From Glandiceps talaboti (taxonomy: Eukaryota > Hemichordata > Enteropneusta > Spengelidae): a stretch of DNA of 45,000 nucleotides. The stretch spans positions 11,651,984 to 11,696,983 of the forward strand of contig NC_135567.1 in assembly GCF_964340395.1 (NCBI RefSeq), given 5' to 3'. Both the position numbers and the translations under genes were made by a program. Shown here in pieces: positions 18,292-26,979 of the stretch. The notes under the pieces are model-generated. The model made no database searches and was not told the DNA's origin. It saw only the letters and a list, made by a program, of their open reading frames with translations. The stretch's first letter is position 1, and every line of letters starts with the position of its first letter.

Positions 18292-18790
18292 AATATCTGG
18301 TAAGATGTATATGTAATTAATCTGTATATCTCGTCATATATCGTTTGGACTTGGTTTCGAATGTTCATGTATTTGATGACTGGTTGATAAATAGATGAGT
18401 TAAGTTCTTATTGTTTTACCTAATCTTAAGTATTTTGCATGATTTCCAACTACCCATGTGTTACACATGCAAACCAGCGTTCATTGACATTATTAAACAC
18501 CGTAAAATACTGATAAGACTGTCCCCACTCTTACAAAAAGCTCTTTAAAGAGGGCGGGGGCAGGAGAACACACGTGAAGCTGATTCTAACATAGTAGACT
18601 CAGGAATCTTGCACCGCGCGACCTATCTAAATAGTACAAGAATTTGCCAAATCATCCTTGAGGAGGACCGTTGTACACTTCAACTCTTTAGCCAAACAAA
18701 TGATGTTTGTGTTTCTTCTTTTAATTTTCAGGCTACCATACAGTGTACTGACTTGTTCCATCCTGTACAATAAGTGAAGAAAATTATATA
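18292..18790 (+). other. Probable spliced 3' UTR of the three-domain gene
   Basis: Nine bases after the stop there is a good donor (CTG|GTAAGA, GT at 18300). A pyrimidine-rich acceptor TTTAATTTTCAG ends at 18731, so a 3' UTR intron of about 430 bp is likely and the UTR would resume at 18732. No AATAAA lies close by. The nearest candidates are ATTAAA at 19192-19197 and AATAAA at 19606-19611. The transcript end is therefore uncertain. Confidence 0.35.
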
Positions 18791-19690
18791 ATGGATGACA
18801 CTGGTGGAAGTAGCTATCTACAACAATCAACAATTTTTCCCCTTTTTAAAAACTATACATCTATTATTTTCCCTGCATAACTCTCAGTAAATGCAATGCA
18901 CGATCTAACCAAAATTGTCACATCTTCTTCAAAATATCCCACTTTTTCAAGTACCTTTTATTTGGGTTAGTGGCCATCCTTTTTTACCTTGTATGACGTG
19001 TAACCGAGGACTTAGGTAAAGGGGGGACAAGTCAATGACCCCAGAATTTGTTCTATTCTGACATACATACATTATATGTTGGTATCGTACCAAGTAAGGG
19101 GGGAGGTGGGTATAATACATTTCATTGAGATCAATCACCTAGAAAATAGTATTATTAAGAAATCGCCAGGTGAATTTGTTGTATAGGTACAATTAAAAAC
19201 TTATTATTTTCACTATAATTACAACTTCTACATCACATTGTAACAATCGATATTTCAACACTTGTCATAACAGTTTGGTGAAGTCAGTATATTTCTCAAT
19301 TTCTTATTTTACAAAGTTTGGTGCTAACACGTTACTTATGCGTTTTGGCAACCTTTCATTGAAGAAACAATTAGTTTGTATGTTTTCAGTTTCTTCTACC
19401 CATATTCTCACAATAGTGATGAATATCTTGGACCACACTACACGAGTCTGTAGGTTATGATTTTCATATTCATGACGTGCTACTATGACAACCAGTGTGA
19501 CGTGTGAAGGTATATGGACGACATGGATGGATAAGCCTATGACGTCATTATGTCAGGGTGAATTCATTTGATGCAGGACTCCTACCTGATAGTCACACTG
19601 GTCAGAATAAAAAATGGCTGACCATGTTTAAGTACAGGTGACAATGTACTCTTACCCATCGAACTATTTTCCTTTCTACACACTGATAGT
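18790..19690. other. Intergenic stretch downstream of the three-domain gene
   Basis: No gene was recognised. It contains possible poly(A) signals (19192, 19606) and a TGACGTCA octamer at 19540. Confidence 0.5.
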
Positions 19691-19692
19691 AT

Positions 19693-20105
19693 ATACAGAC
19701 AGACAGATGGACGGACGGAGGGACGATCTGTCGATCAGTCGGTCTATGGGTCGATCGGTCAGTCAGTTAATCAGACAGAGACAGACATATTGACTTACAT
19801 CCATGCGTGCATGCTTCCAGGCAGGCAGGCAGCCAGCCATTCATCCATCCATCCATCCATCTATCCACCCATCTATGCGCAAACACGCACGCAAGCACAC
19901 ACGTACACATACACACATGCATACATGCAGACAAACAAACATACATACATACCGACAGACAGACAGACAGACAGACACACACACATACATACACACACAC
20001 ACACATACATACATACATACATACATACACACATACATACATACATACATACATACATACATACATACATACATACATACATACATACATACATACATGC
20101 ACACA
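19693..20105 (+). repeat. Compound tetranucleotide array (GACA, ATCC, CACA, CATA)
   Basis: It starts with imperfect GACA/GACG/GTCG units, then CCAT units, and becomes a long CATA run (20007-20099). The ORFs on both strands reflect only the lack of stop codons in the unit. Confidence 0.95.
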
Positions 20106-20109
20106 TACT

Positions 20110-20535
20110 CAAAATAAAGGAACTGTATTCATAAACGTGTTTAGGATATGTACGATCTACCATGTAAAATCTTAGGTTTCTAAATGTATCTCAACATACA
20201 ATTACTGTATGAGTTACAAAAACTGAACAATATATGAATACTGAACAAGTTATGACTATGTTACATCTATACAATTTGGTACTTTAATAAGTTTTCAGAT
20301 AATGTTTGAGTAAACCAGCCAAGCAACAGTACTAACATGGTCACTCACAGCATGGCATGAATGATGTACGTACATATACAGTACAATGTCAGATGTGGTC
20401 AGTTTGTTAAGTTACTGTCTCTGTAAGTAATACAGATTGAAATGTAACTACGTTTGAAGTAAGAAAAAATAAAACAAAAACTATTTAGAATACACTTGTG
20501 TTACTGTTGTGAGTGTGAGTTTTTGTGTGCGTCTG
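20110..20535. other. Gene-free stretch between two microsatellites
   Basis: No recognisable feature. Confidence 0.5.
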
Positions 20536-20818
20536 CATGTATGTATGTATGTATGTATGTATGTATGTATGCATGTATGCATGCATGCATGTATGTATGT
20601 ATGTATGTATGTATGTATGTATGTATGTATGTATGTATGTATGCGTGTGTGTGTGTATGTATGTATGTATGTATGTATGTATGTATGTATGTATGTATGT
20701 ATGTATGCATGTGTGTGTATGTATGTATGTATGTATGTATGTATGTATGTATGTATGTATGTATGTATGTATACATCAAATCTATTTATGTAGCCCACAT
20801 TGTCTAGCGCCCTCTAGG
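20536..20818 (+). mobile_element. TATG array joined to a 45-bp conserved tail ending CGCCCTCTA (copy 1)
   Basis: A (TATG)n array (20536-20773) runs into CATCAAATCTATTTATGTAG and then CCCACATTGTCTAGCGCCCTCTA. The same microsatellite-plus-tail occurs at 22420-22710. The sequences left of the arrays are unrelated, so the tail and array behave as a mobile unit. The superfamily is not identified. Confidence 0.6.
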
Positions 20819-21525
20819 TTACAACTGTAATTGATTTTGGCAATTCAGAATATCAACGATCACATCGACAGATTTATGATAAATTCTCAGCCTGTTGCTT
20901 TCACTTGTTTGGGGTATTATGTTGTGAATTGTTCATTGAAGTCATGTTCACTGATAGCCGATAAACCCCTAATTTGTAGAGATGTGTGCTCCCGCAGGAT
21001 CTGTGAAATTGGAAGTGAGAGGTGGGGGCAGCGAGGGACGGAAACCCTGGGGAGGAAATTTGATTCATCAGTGTTCAACCACCTATGAAGAACAAACAAC
21101 AATTTTGACTTAGTTATTTACATGGTCTCAAGTGTTGACAGTGTGACCGCATGAAACGTGTACCAGTTGTAGAGATGTCAGCTCTCATGTCGATCTATGC
21201 TATCACCACACGTCGTCTGAAGGGGGGAATCCCCATGTATGTTATCCCACGTACTTTGGTTAAAGTTTAACACATCATGTCACAGACACGTTGTCAATTT
21301 AAAATGTGTTTGTACAGTGTAGTAGACTGACAGATCTGTCGATGACGTCACTACAGTCTAAGCATATATTATAGCTAACATATCAATAGCAGAAATTTGT
21401 AATGGGCTTCTTTTTTATGTTACATTGTAATTTATATTTTTATAGAAACACATACAACCTAGCATGTGTTTGATACAATTAGAGGACTATGTTTAAGTAC
21501 AGGTCATCGCATTATTCTTCTGAAT

Positions 21526-21594
21526 GGACCAAGACTTTATAATACTCTGCCAAACAATCGCTTTTCACTCCTAAATTTTAATCCTAAAATTTGA
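21526..21594 (+). mobile_element. Possible LINE RT C-terminal relic in copy A
   Basis: The + frame reads GPRLYNTLPNNRFSLLNF and then stops. It resembles the GPRLWNSLP signature near the end of LINE ORF2. No RT sequence is recognisable upstream. Confidence 0.4.
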
Positions 21595-21609
21595 ATTAGA
21601 CTTTTAATA

Positions 21610-21648
21610 CCCCCAACCACCCCCCACCCAACCCCACCTCCACCACCC
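21610..21648 (-). other. Potential G-quadruplex on the minus strand
   Basis: The + strand has C-runs of 5, 6, 3, 4 and 3 (21610-21614, 21620-21625, 21627-21629, 21632-21635, 21646-21648). The minus strand therefore has at least four G3+ tracts with short loops. Confidence 0.65.
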
Positions 21649-21779
21649 TCCATTGTGCGATACCCCTGATGGCCAGTATACAAAAGACTCACAATACCAT
21701 ACACAAAACAAATGCCATATTGAAGTTTAATGCTAAAATCAGGTGTATACTGGTTACATAACTTTGAAAAATAGTCTTT

Positions 21780-22375
21780 GTAAATGCTATCAAGTTTGCA
21801 ATTGGTCACATGATTGTGAAAACAGTATTTAATCACAGTGCGAATGTGTGCTTCTAGTGGATAATACCGAATCGTATAGCCATTGGGTAACGATAGAAAA
21901 TGGCGTCCATTACCAAGGTCATAAGGTCAATGAAAACATATATGGACAAACTGCTTATTTCACATTGCCGAGGGATTTACAGTACAGGCAACTCGGCACG
22001 CGTCGTTCTATCAATGTGGTATTTAACCTATGGCATTAAATCACATGTTATCTTTGTTTGTCTCAAAGCAAACACTTGTATCTCTTTCAGGGCTACTACT
22101 CGACGCAATAATGGCGGCGGTTAGTTGTGATATGAAAGGTCATTTGAGGTCACATTGGGTTGTATTCGGTTAAGCGTGTACAATTGCCGTTCGAATGTTG
22201 TCAGGGATATGAGTGTTTTTACAGTGAAATTACCGTTTAGAATTTTTTCAAGATTGTTTGTTTTAAAAGTTGATGAGATTTATTTTATTCATTTTGCACA
22301 ACTCGGTGGCCAAATTACAAAGCGTATCACTTTATCAGGTGAGTAAACCGGATCGGCACCCCCCCCCCCCCCCAT
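21780..22375 (-). mobile_element. LINE-like 3' end and UTR, inverted copy of 42745-43390
   Basis: Read on the minus strand it matches 42745-43390 along its whole length: TTTACTCAC, GAATAAAATA, a LINE-like tail reading VKTLISLTTFERQLYT, CCGCCGCCA, TGCGTCG, ACAAGTGTTTGC, CCGAGTTG..TGTACTGTA, GACCTTATGACC, ACGCCATTTT and CACTGTGATTAAA. SLTTFERQL resembles the final SL..FK..L of LINE ORF2. The left part overlaps copy A of the direct duplication. A 15-base C run at 22359-22373 lies near its right end. Confidence 0.5.
21916..22152 (+). promoter_or_regulatory. Nuclear-receptor-like direct repeats DR2 and DR4
   Basis: AGGTCA-TA-AGGTCA (21916-21929) is a perfect DR2. AGGTCA-TTTG-AGGTCA (22137-22152) is a perfect DR4. 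Both lie in the LINE-like inverted duplication. In the other copy (42745-43390, opposite strand) each keeps one perfect half-site and has one mismatch in the other. Confidence 0.4.
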
Positions 22376-22419
22376 TCACATTGCAGCCTCAATTCGATAA
22401 GGAACAAATTATACAGCTG

Positions 22420-22597
22420 TATGTACGTATGTATGTATGTATGCATGCATGGATGGATCGATGGATGGATGGATGGACGGACGGACGGACGGACGTATGT
22501 ATGTATGTATGTATGTATGTATGTATGTATGTATGTATGTATGTATGCATGCATGCATGCATGTATGTATGTATGTATGTATGTATGTATGTATATA

Positions 22598-22650
<53 letters not shown>

Positions 22651-22710
22651 ATGTATGTATGTACACATCAAATCTATTTATGTAGCCCACATTGTCTAAC
22701 GCCCTCTAAG
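22420..22710 (+). mobile_element. TATG array joined to a 45-bp conserved tail (copy 2)
   Basis: The array includes GGAT, GGAC, GCAT and GTGT blocks. The tail differs from copy 1 at only a few positions and ends CTAACGCCCTCTAA. Confidence 0.6.
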
Positions 22711-22719
22711 CCAAAATCT

Positions 22720-23450
22720 TTTAATTATCTCTGCCATTGAACTCAAACATCTTTCAAGGACCAAGATAGCCACAATTACGTGGTAGACATAAATGTTAAT
22801 AATATAATAAAGGTATACATTCGATATTTTCTGTTCGAAGGTATACACATTTATACATACATTCACTGCTTTGATAATCAGTGTGGAAAGCCAGTCTTTC
22901 ACATTATAAGTCACGTATCTGTTATTAACTTTAGTTGCAAAATATTTATTGTCCATATGTATTTTCTCTCATTATTCAACGCAAATGATATTCTTTTATA
23001 TAATTACTTAAAGCTGTTCTAGCTGCAACTGGAAATTATTTTTTCGAAAATGTGGTTTGGAACAATAACTTACTCGTAATATTGTACACCATTCACAGTA
23101 TTCCACCACATGTGGATAACATGGCATTTTTGTAGCTATACGAATAAAATAAAATCATTTTTCGGGTCCGCACCCAAAATCAGCGCCCTCAACGCCGATT
23201 ACGATTAAACCTGTTTCTGTATTACATATGGACAAAATCGACCACTGATTAACATTACAATGTCTAATTATTGGTGTATGAATAGCTTTCATTGAATATA
23301 TTGATTGTTTGAACTGAAAATGATAATCCAGCTACAACTATTACAAGTACAGTTTTAACATTGTGATATCTAAAACCGAGCTTTCGCTCAAATTTGAATG
23401 TCATTAAATTACATACATATAATATTGACCACTAATTAACAGATATAGTG
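22720..23450. other. Gene-free AT-rich stretch
   Basis: No recognisable gene. CAGCGCCCTCAACG near 23182 is the only GC-rich patch. Confidence 0.5.
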
Positions 23451-23455
23451 TTTCC

Positions 23456-24450
23456 TAGGTTACAACTGTAACTGGTTTAATGATTTTAGCAAATCAGAAT
23501 ATAAACGGTCACATCGACAGATTTCTGATAAATTCTCAACGTATTGCTTTCAATAGTTTCGGGTATTATGTTATGAATTGTCCATTAAAGTCATGTTCAC
23601 TGATAGCCGATAAGCCCCTAATTTGTAGAGACGTGTACTCCAGCATGATCTGTGAAATTGGAGGTGAGGATTGGGGGCAGCAAGGGACGGGAACCCTTAG
23701 TCGGAGATTGGATTTATCAGTGTTCAACCACCTATGAAGAACAAACAACAAGTTTGACTTAATGATTTACAAGGTTTCAAGTGTTGATAGTGTGATCGCA
23801 TGGGACGTATACCAGTAGTAGAGATGTCAGCAGCACTTATGTCGATCTATGTCATCATCAAACGTCGCCTGAGGGGGAATCCCCATGTACGTCATCCTCC
23901 GTACTTTAGTTAAAGTTTAACACTTCATGTCACAAACACGTTGTCAATTTGAAACACTTTTGTACCGTAATGTAGAGTGACAGATCTGTCGAGGACGTCA
24001 TTATAGTCTAAGCATATAGAATAGCTAACGTATCAATTTATAGCAGAAATTTGTAGTGGACTTCATTTTGTTTATGTCTCAATCTAATTTACATTTGTAT
24101 ACAAACACATTCAACCTGGCATGTGTGTGATATAAATAAAGGACTATGTTTCATAGTCAGGTCATCGCATTAGTGTATCTATACATCGAATTATACTTTT
24201 GATGGAGACCAATGTTTTATAATGATCTGCCAAACAATCGCTTTTCCACTGTAAGATTTAAATCCTAACATTTCAAGTACGCCTTTATTTTACATTATAC
24301 CACCCCCACGTGTGATACAGTGACAGGCTGGTATACACAAGTCTTAGAGCTAAGTATAGTGCCGTACACGAAAGAGAGCTATATCGGAGTGTTTCAAAAA
24401 TCTAATGTGTACCCAAGTCCGCTCTTACAAAGAATGTATTGATATTATAT
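23456..24450 (+). repeat. ~980-bp direct duplication, copy B
   Basis: It is a paralogue of 20817-21800. The homology starts abruptly at TAGGTTACAACTG, exactly where copy A is joined to the TATG-plus-tail unit. The unit therefore probably inserted at the edge of copy A. Confidence 0.85.
24206..24268 (+). mobile_element. Possible LINE RT C-terminal relic in copy B
   Basis: The frame reads RPMFYNDLPNNRFSTVRFKS then stop, parallel to copy A. The RFSTVRFK portion looks like the S..-FK motif of LINE ORF2 ends. A stop lies just upstream. Confidence 0.4.
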
Positions 24451-25300
24451 CAAGATTTAATCCTCCAAAATGACGAAGGCAGGGTTCATTTCCGGCGACA
24501 AGCGTTTAATGACCGTGTAGTTCTTAACTCTGTTTCCGAGAATCAGTGTACACAATCCTCGTAAAATCCACATTTGCCTCTAAAGTCTATTGTAGAGCCT
24601 CTGAATGTGTGTGATGCAAAATTAGTGAATAACTGTTCCAAAGAATACATAAATGCAGGTACATACTCTATCAAATCAATTCTCATGCCCGTTCGCGTAT
24701 TTACATAAGGTTAAAGATCTCTTAAATTGCGCCACCTTCGTGGTTTTCATGAAATGTAAAAGGAATTTAAAATAAATGTAGTAGACAACTAGCATATGTG
24801 ACCGCAAAAAAACAACAACACGCGAACTATTATCGGGCTGATGAAATTAATTGAAAACCATCTGAGGAGCGAAAGCATTTCGACAGAAAAAAAAAACAGT
24901 ATTTTAATTGAAAAAATGGATGAAGGCAAGTACTGGAATAGGGACATTTGAAAGAAATAACATCGGACAGATTGCACTAAAAATAAAAATACAAAATGCA
25001 CTGCAGGGTTACTGATAACAGAACATAAGTTTTTACCTAGCGTCCTCTCTCGTCCAAAAATACAACTTTGACCTTTCACCCCTTTATTGCTTATAGAGAG
25101 GTAGAGGTTAGAATACGCGTACTATACAGGAGCATATATCGTACAGGCATACACATATAAGTTACGTTTAGTTATGCGTTCAAACGTGAAAGACGGTGGA
25201 ATGTGTACGCATGCGTTGACGTCGTGTACAAAAGGCCAAATACATAAAGGGATAAACTAGGACAAAATTTAGAGTGGCACAGTGTACTTTATAAATATAT
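24450..25300. other. Gene-free stretch
   Basis: There is a minus-strand frame of about 96 codons (24789-25079), but it is rich in Phe/Ser/Leu from poly-A/T sequence and lacks any known motif. One CGCATGCG octamer lies at 25208. Confidence 0.5.
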
Positions 25301-25309
25301 CTAATTACC

Positions 25310-25432
25310 TTACCAGACTGCATTCTTAAGATCTCTTTTAAATACCAATGGGTTAGAGGCTGTTCTTATGGATAGAGGTAGATTGTTGCGTAGAACAGCA
25401 CCACTGAAGTGAAATGCCCGCAAGGAATGGTG
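25310..25432 (-). mobile_element. LINE reverse-transcriptase C-terminal fragment with its stop codon
   Basis: On the minus strand the frame reads HSLRAFHFSGAVLRNNLP, then LSIRTASNPLVFKRDLKNAV, Trp and TAA (25310-25312). This is the classic FSGA.LWN.LP..IRTA..L..FKR.LK end of L2/CR1/Jockey-like ORF2. An in-frame stop just upstream shows decay. Confidence 0.7.
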
Positions 25433-25981
25433 CGACTAGAGGCAATTGAAACATTTGTTTCAATGTTACTCTAGGTGTAATTTGTTAATAACTTTTCAAT
25501 ACGGCCGTTTAATGTTAACAAGAATTAATTGAATTGATTTATATCAGTCAAACTATCGAAGGTCAGTATCTAACAGTCACTTCTGAATTTCCTTGTTTAC
25601 AGAAAACAGCTATTGTTTTCAAAACTTGAGATGGCGCTCTTTATATCAACTCTAGTATGGGCAATTATTTTTTGAAAGTTTTGGTTACCGAGCTTCACCG
25701 CTGATGGCTCTCTTCATAGCCGAGCGAGTGTCTACAATATGGGGCATTGCATAGGTCATTGGTATAAAGAGGAACATGGTCGCTGTCGATATCAGTGCTA
25801 ATGACAGCCACTGATTGGATTAAAGTTACTCTGAATTTTCATTTTCATCAAATTTGTGTATACTTAACATGAATTATGTTGTAAACGGTTTTCAAGCCAT
25901 ATGTTAAGGAGATTAACCAAAATACTCTAAGCTAGAGGTGCCATCATGTGATTCTACTACAGAGGTCATATTGCTGATCAG

Positions 25982-26583
25982 CCAATCAGCGCAGTTATTT
26001 TGTACCAGTCACTGAAGTTGTAGCGCCCCAGACTCTCTGCTGGGGGTGGAGGTAATTATCGTGACAACCAATCGTTATTGCTTACGTTTTTTTGCTGCCT
26101 TCTTGCATTGGTTGGTATTTTACTGTGGCGGGAAAATACTTAATAGAACAAATCAGTAAACAGACAAGATAAGTAAAGTCCCCCGGACAGAATGCAGACA
26201 AATTCAGTTTTGTGGAAATTTATTGCAATCGCCTCGTTGCTCGAGACTGGTACTGTTCGAGTTCTGAGATTGGATCGCTACATCGTACCCGGGTATGTTC
26301 TAATGGTGTAAACGCAGTATTGCCTGTTTGATGACGCCTACGATTCACCTTTTCCCACCAACCAAAGTTGCAATTCCCAAAGGTTTCCTTTGTATTTAAG
26401 CGTGATCTATGAAATTGAACATCAAATCGTATATATATCCGTACATGGATTATCACCAAAACCTCACCTTCTCGACTCGTTCCAGTGGATCTAAGTTTCA
26501 ATGTCATAAACGTGTGCATCACATACGGGTGTCGATAGTTACAAGGCCGCCCGTGCCATGGACGATGTAGGGGAAATCCCCAG
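25982..26583 (+). promoter_or_regulatory. CCAAT/E2F-type promoter candidate with short first exon (ATG 26558)
   Basis: CCAAT boxes lie at 25982-25986 and 26068-26072, and an inverted one at 26107-26111. An E2F consensus GCGGGAAA lies at 26128-26135. At 26558 ATGGACGATGTAGGGG opens a frame (Met-Asp-Asp-Val-Gly-Glu-Ile-Pro) that ends after 26 nt at a perfect donor CCCAG|GTAAGT (26584), phase 2. There is no TATA box. CCAAT plus E2F is typical of cell-cycle genes, but no product can be named because the next exon is not identified. Minisatellite locus 2 starts about 400 bp downstream, in the presumed intron. Confidence 0.35.
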
Positions 26584-26979
26584 GTAAGTCGTTCTCTTTG
26601 TCAGCTAGCATATAACATGTGTCTAGCAGCCGGGTGGAGGGAGTGATTGGACAAGAAACTGTCGTGTCTCGTAGCTGAAACATACATGTTTGTTGAACTT
26701 TATTTTCATTAATTATGGACGACTAACTATGTTGCAAGCGGTCATGTTGTAAGTTACAAACTAATTAGTTATCCATTTTGAGGATTTAAATACTGGTGTT
26801 GCACTTCTGTCGTCATGTTAATTCATCCAAATTTCCGAAACGTTAAATCTAACCCAAATGGTGAAATCATTATGCATATATCAACAGAACTATGTGATTA
26901 ACATACAACACAAATGTTTACAACTAGGTCCTATGCAACTATTCCTAAAAAAAACCATACCAATAATATGCACAGCATT

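Larger units (their letters stand above)
20817..21800 (+). repeat. ~980-bp direct duplication, copy A
   Basis: It starts at GGTTACAACTGTAA. It matches 23456-24450 throughout, with a best-conserved core of TGTTCACTGATAGCCGATAA (20946 region) followed by CCCCTAATTTGTAGAGA. An 85-codon frame is open in both copies, but substitutions do not favour the third codon position (see the rejected list). Confidence 0.85.

Noticed and set aside
20773-20820. The CGCCCTCTA(G/A) tail as a canonical Helitron 3' end (CTRR)
   Set aside because: The bases after CTAG or CTAA are not T in either copy and no clear hairpin precedes the end.
22091-22338. A candidate exon with acceptor TCTCTTTCAG and a perfect donor CAG|GTGAGT, with ATG at 22111 or 22209
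   Set aside because: No frame is open across the whole interval, and the sequence matches the antisense of a LINE-like copy at 42745-43390. The splice-like signals are probably chance.
20831-23737. A pair of 85-codon frames in the direct duplication (20831-21088 and 23480-23737) as a duplicated gene
   Set aside because: I compared them codon by codon. Differences fall evenly on positions one, two and three (about 11 each), so there is no sign of protein-level selection. Copy A also lacks an ATG start.
26220-26522. A 100-codon minus-strand frame overlapping the CCAAT/E2F promoter candidate
   Set aside because: No recognisable domain or motif, no splice or promoter evidence, and it overlaps a better-supported regulatory region.
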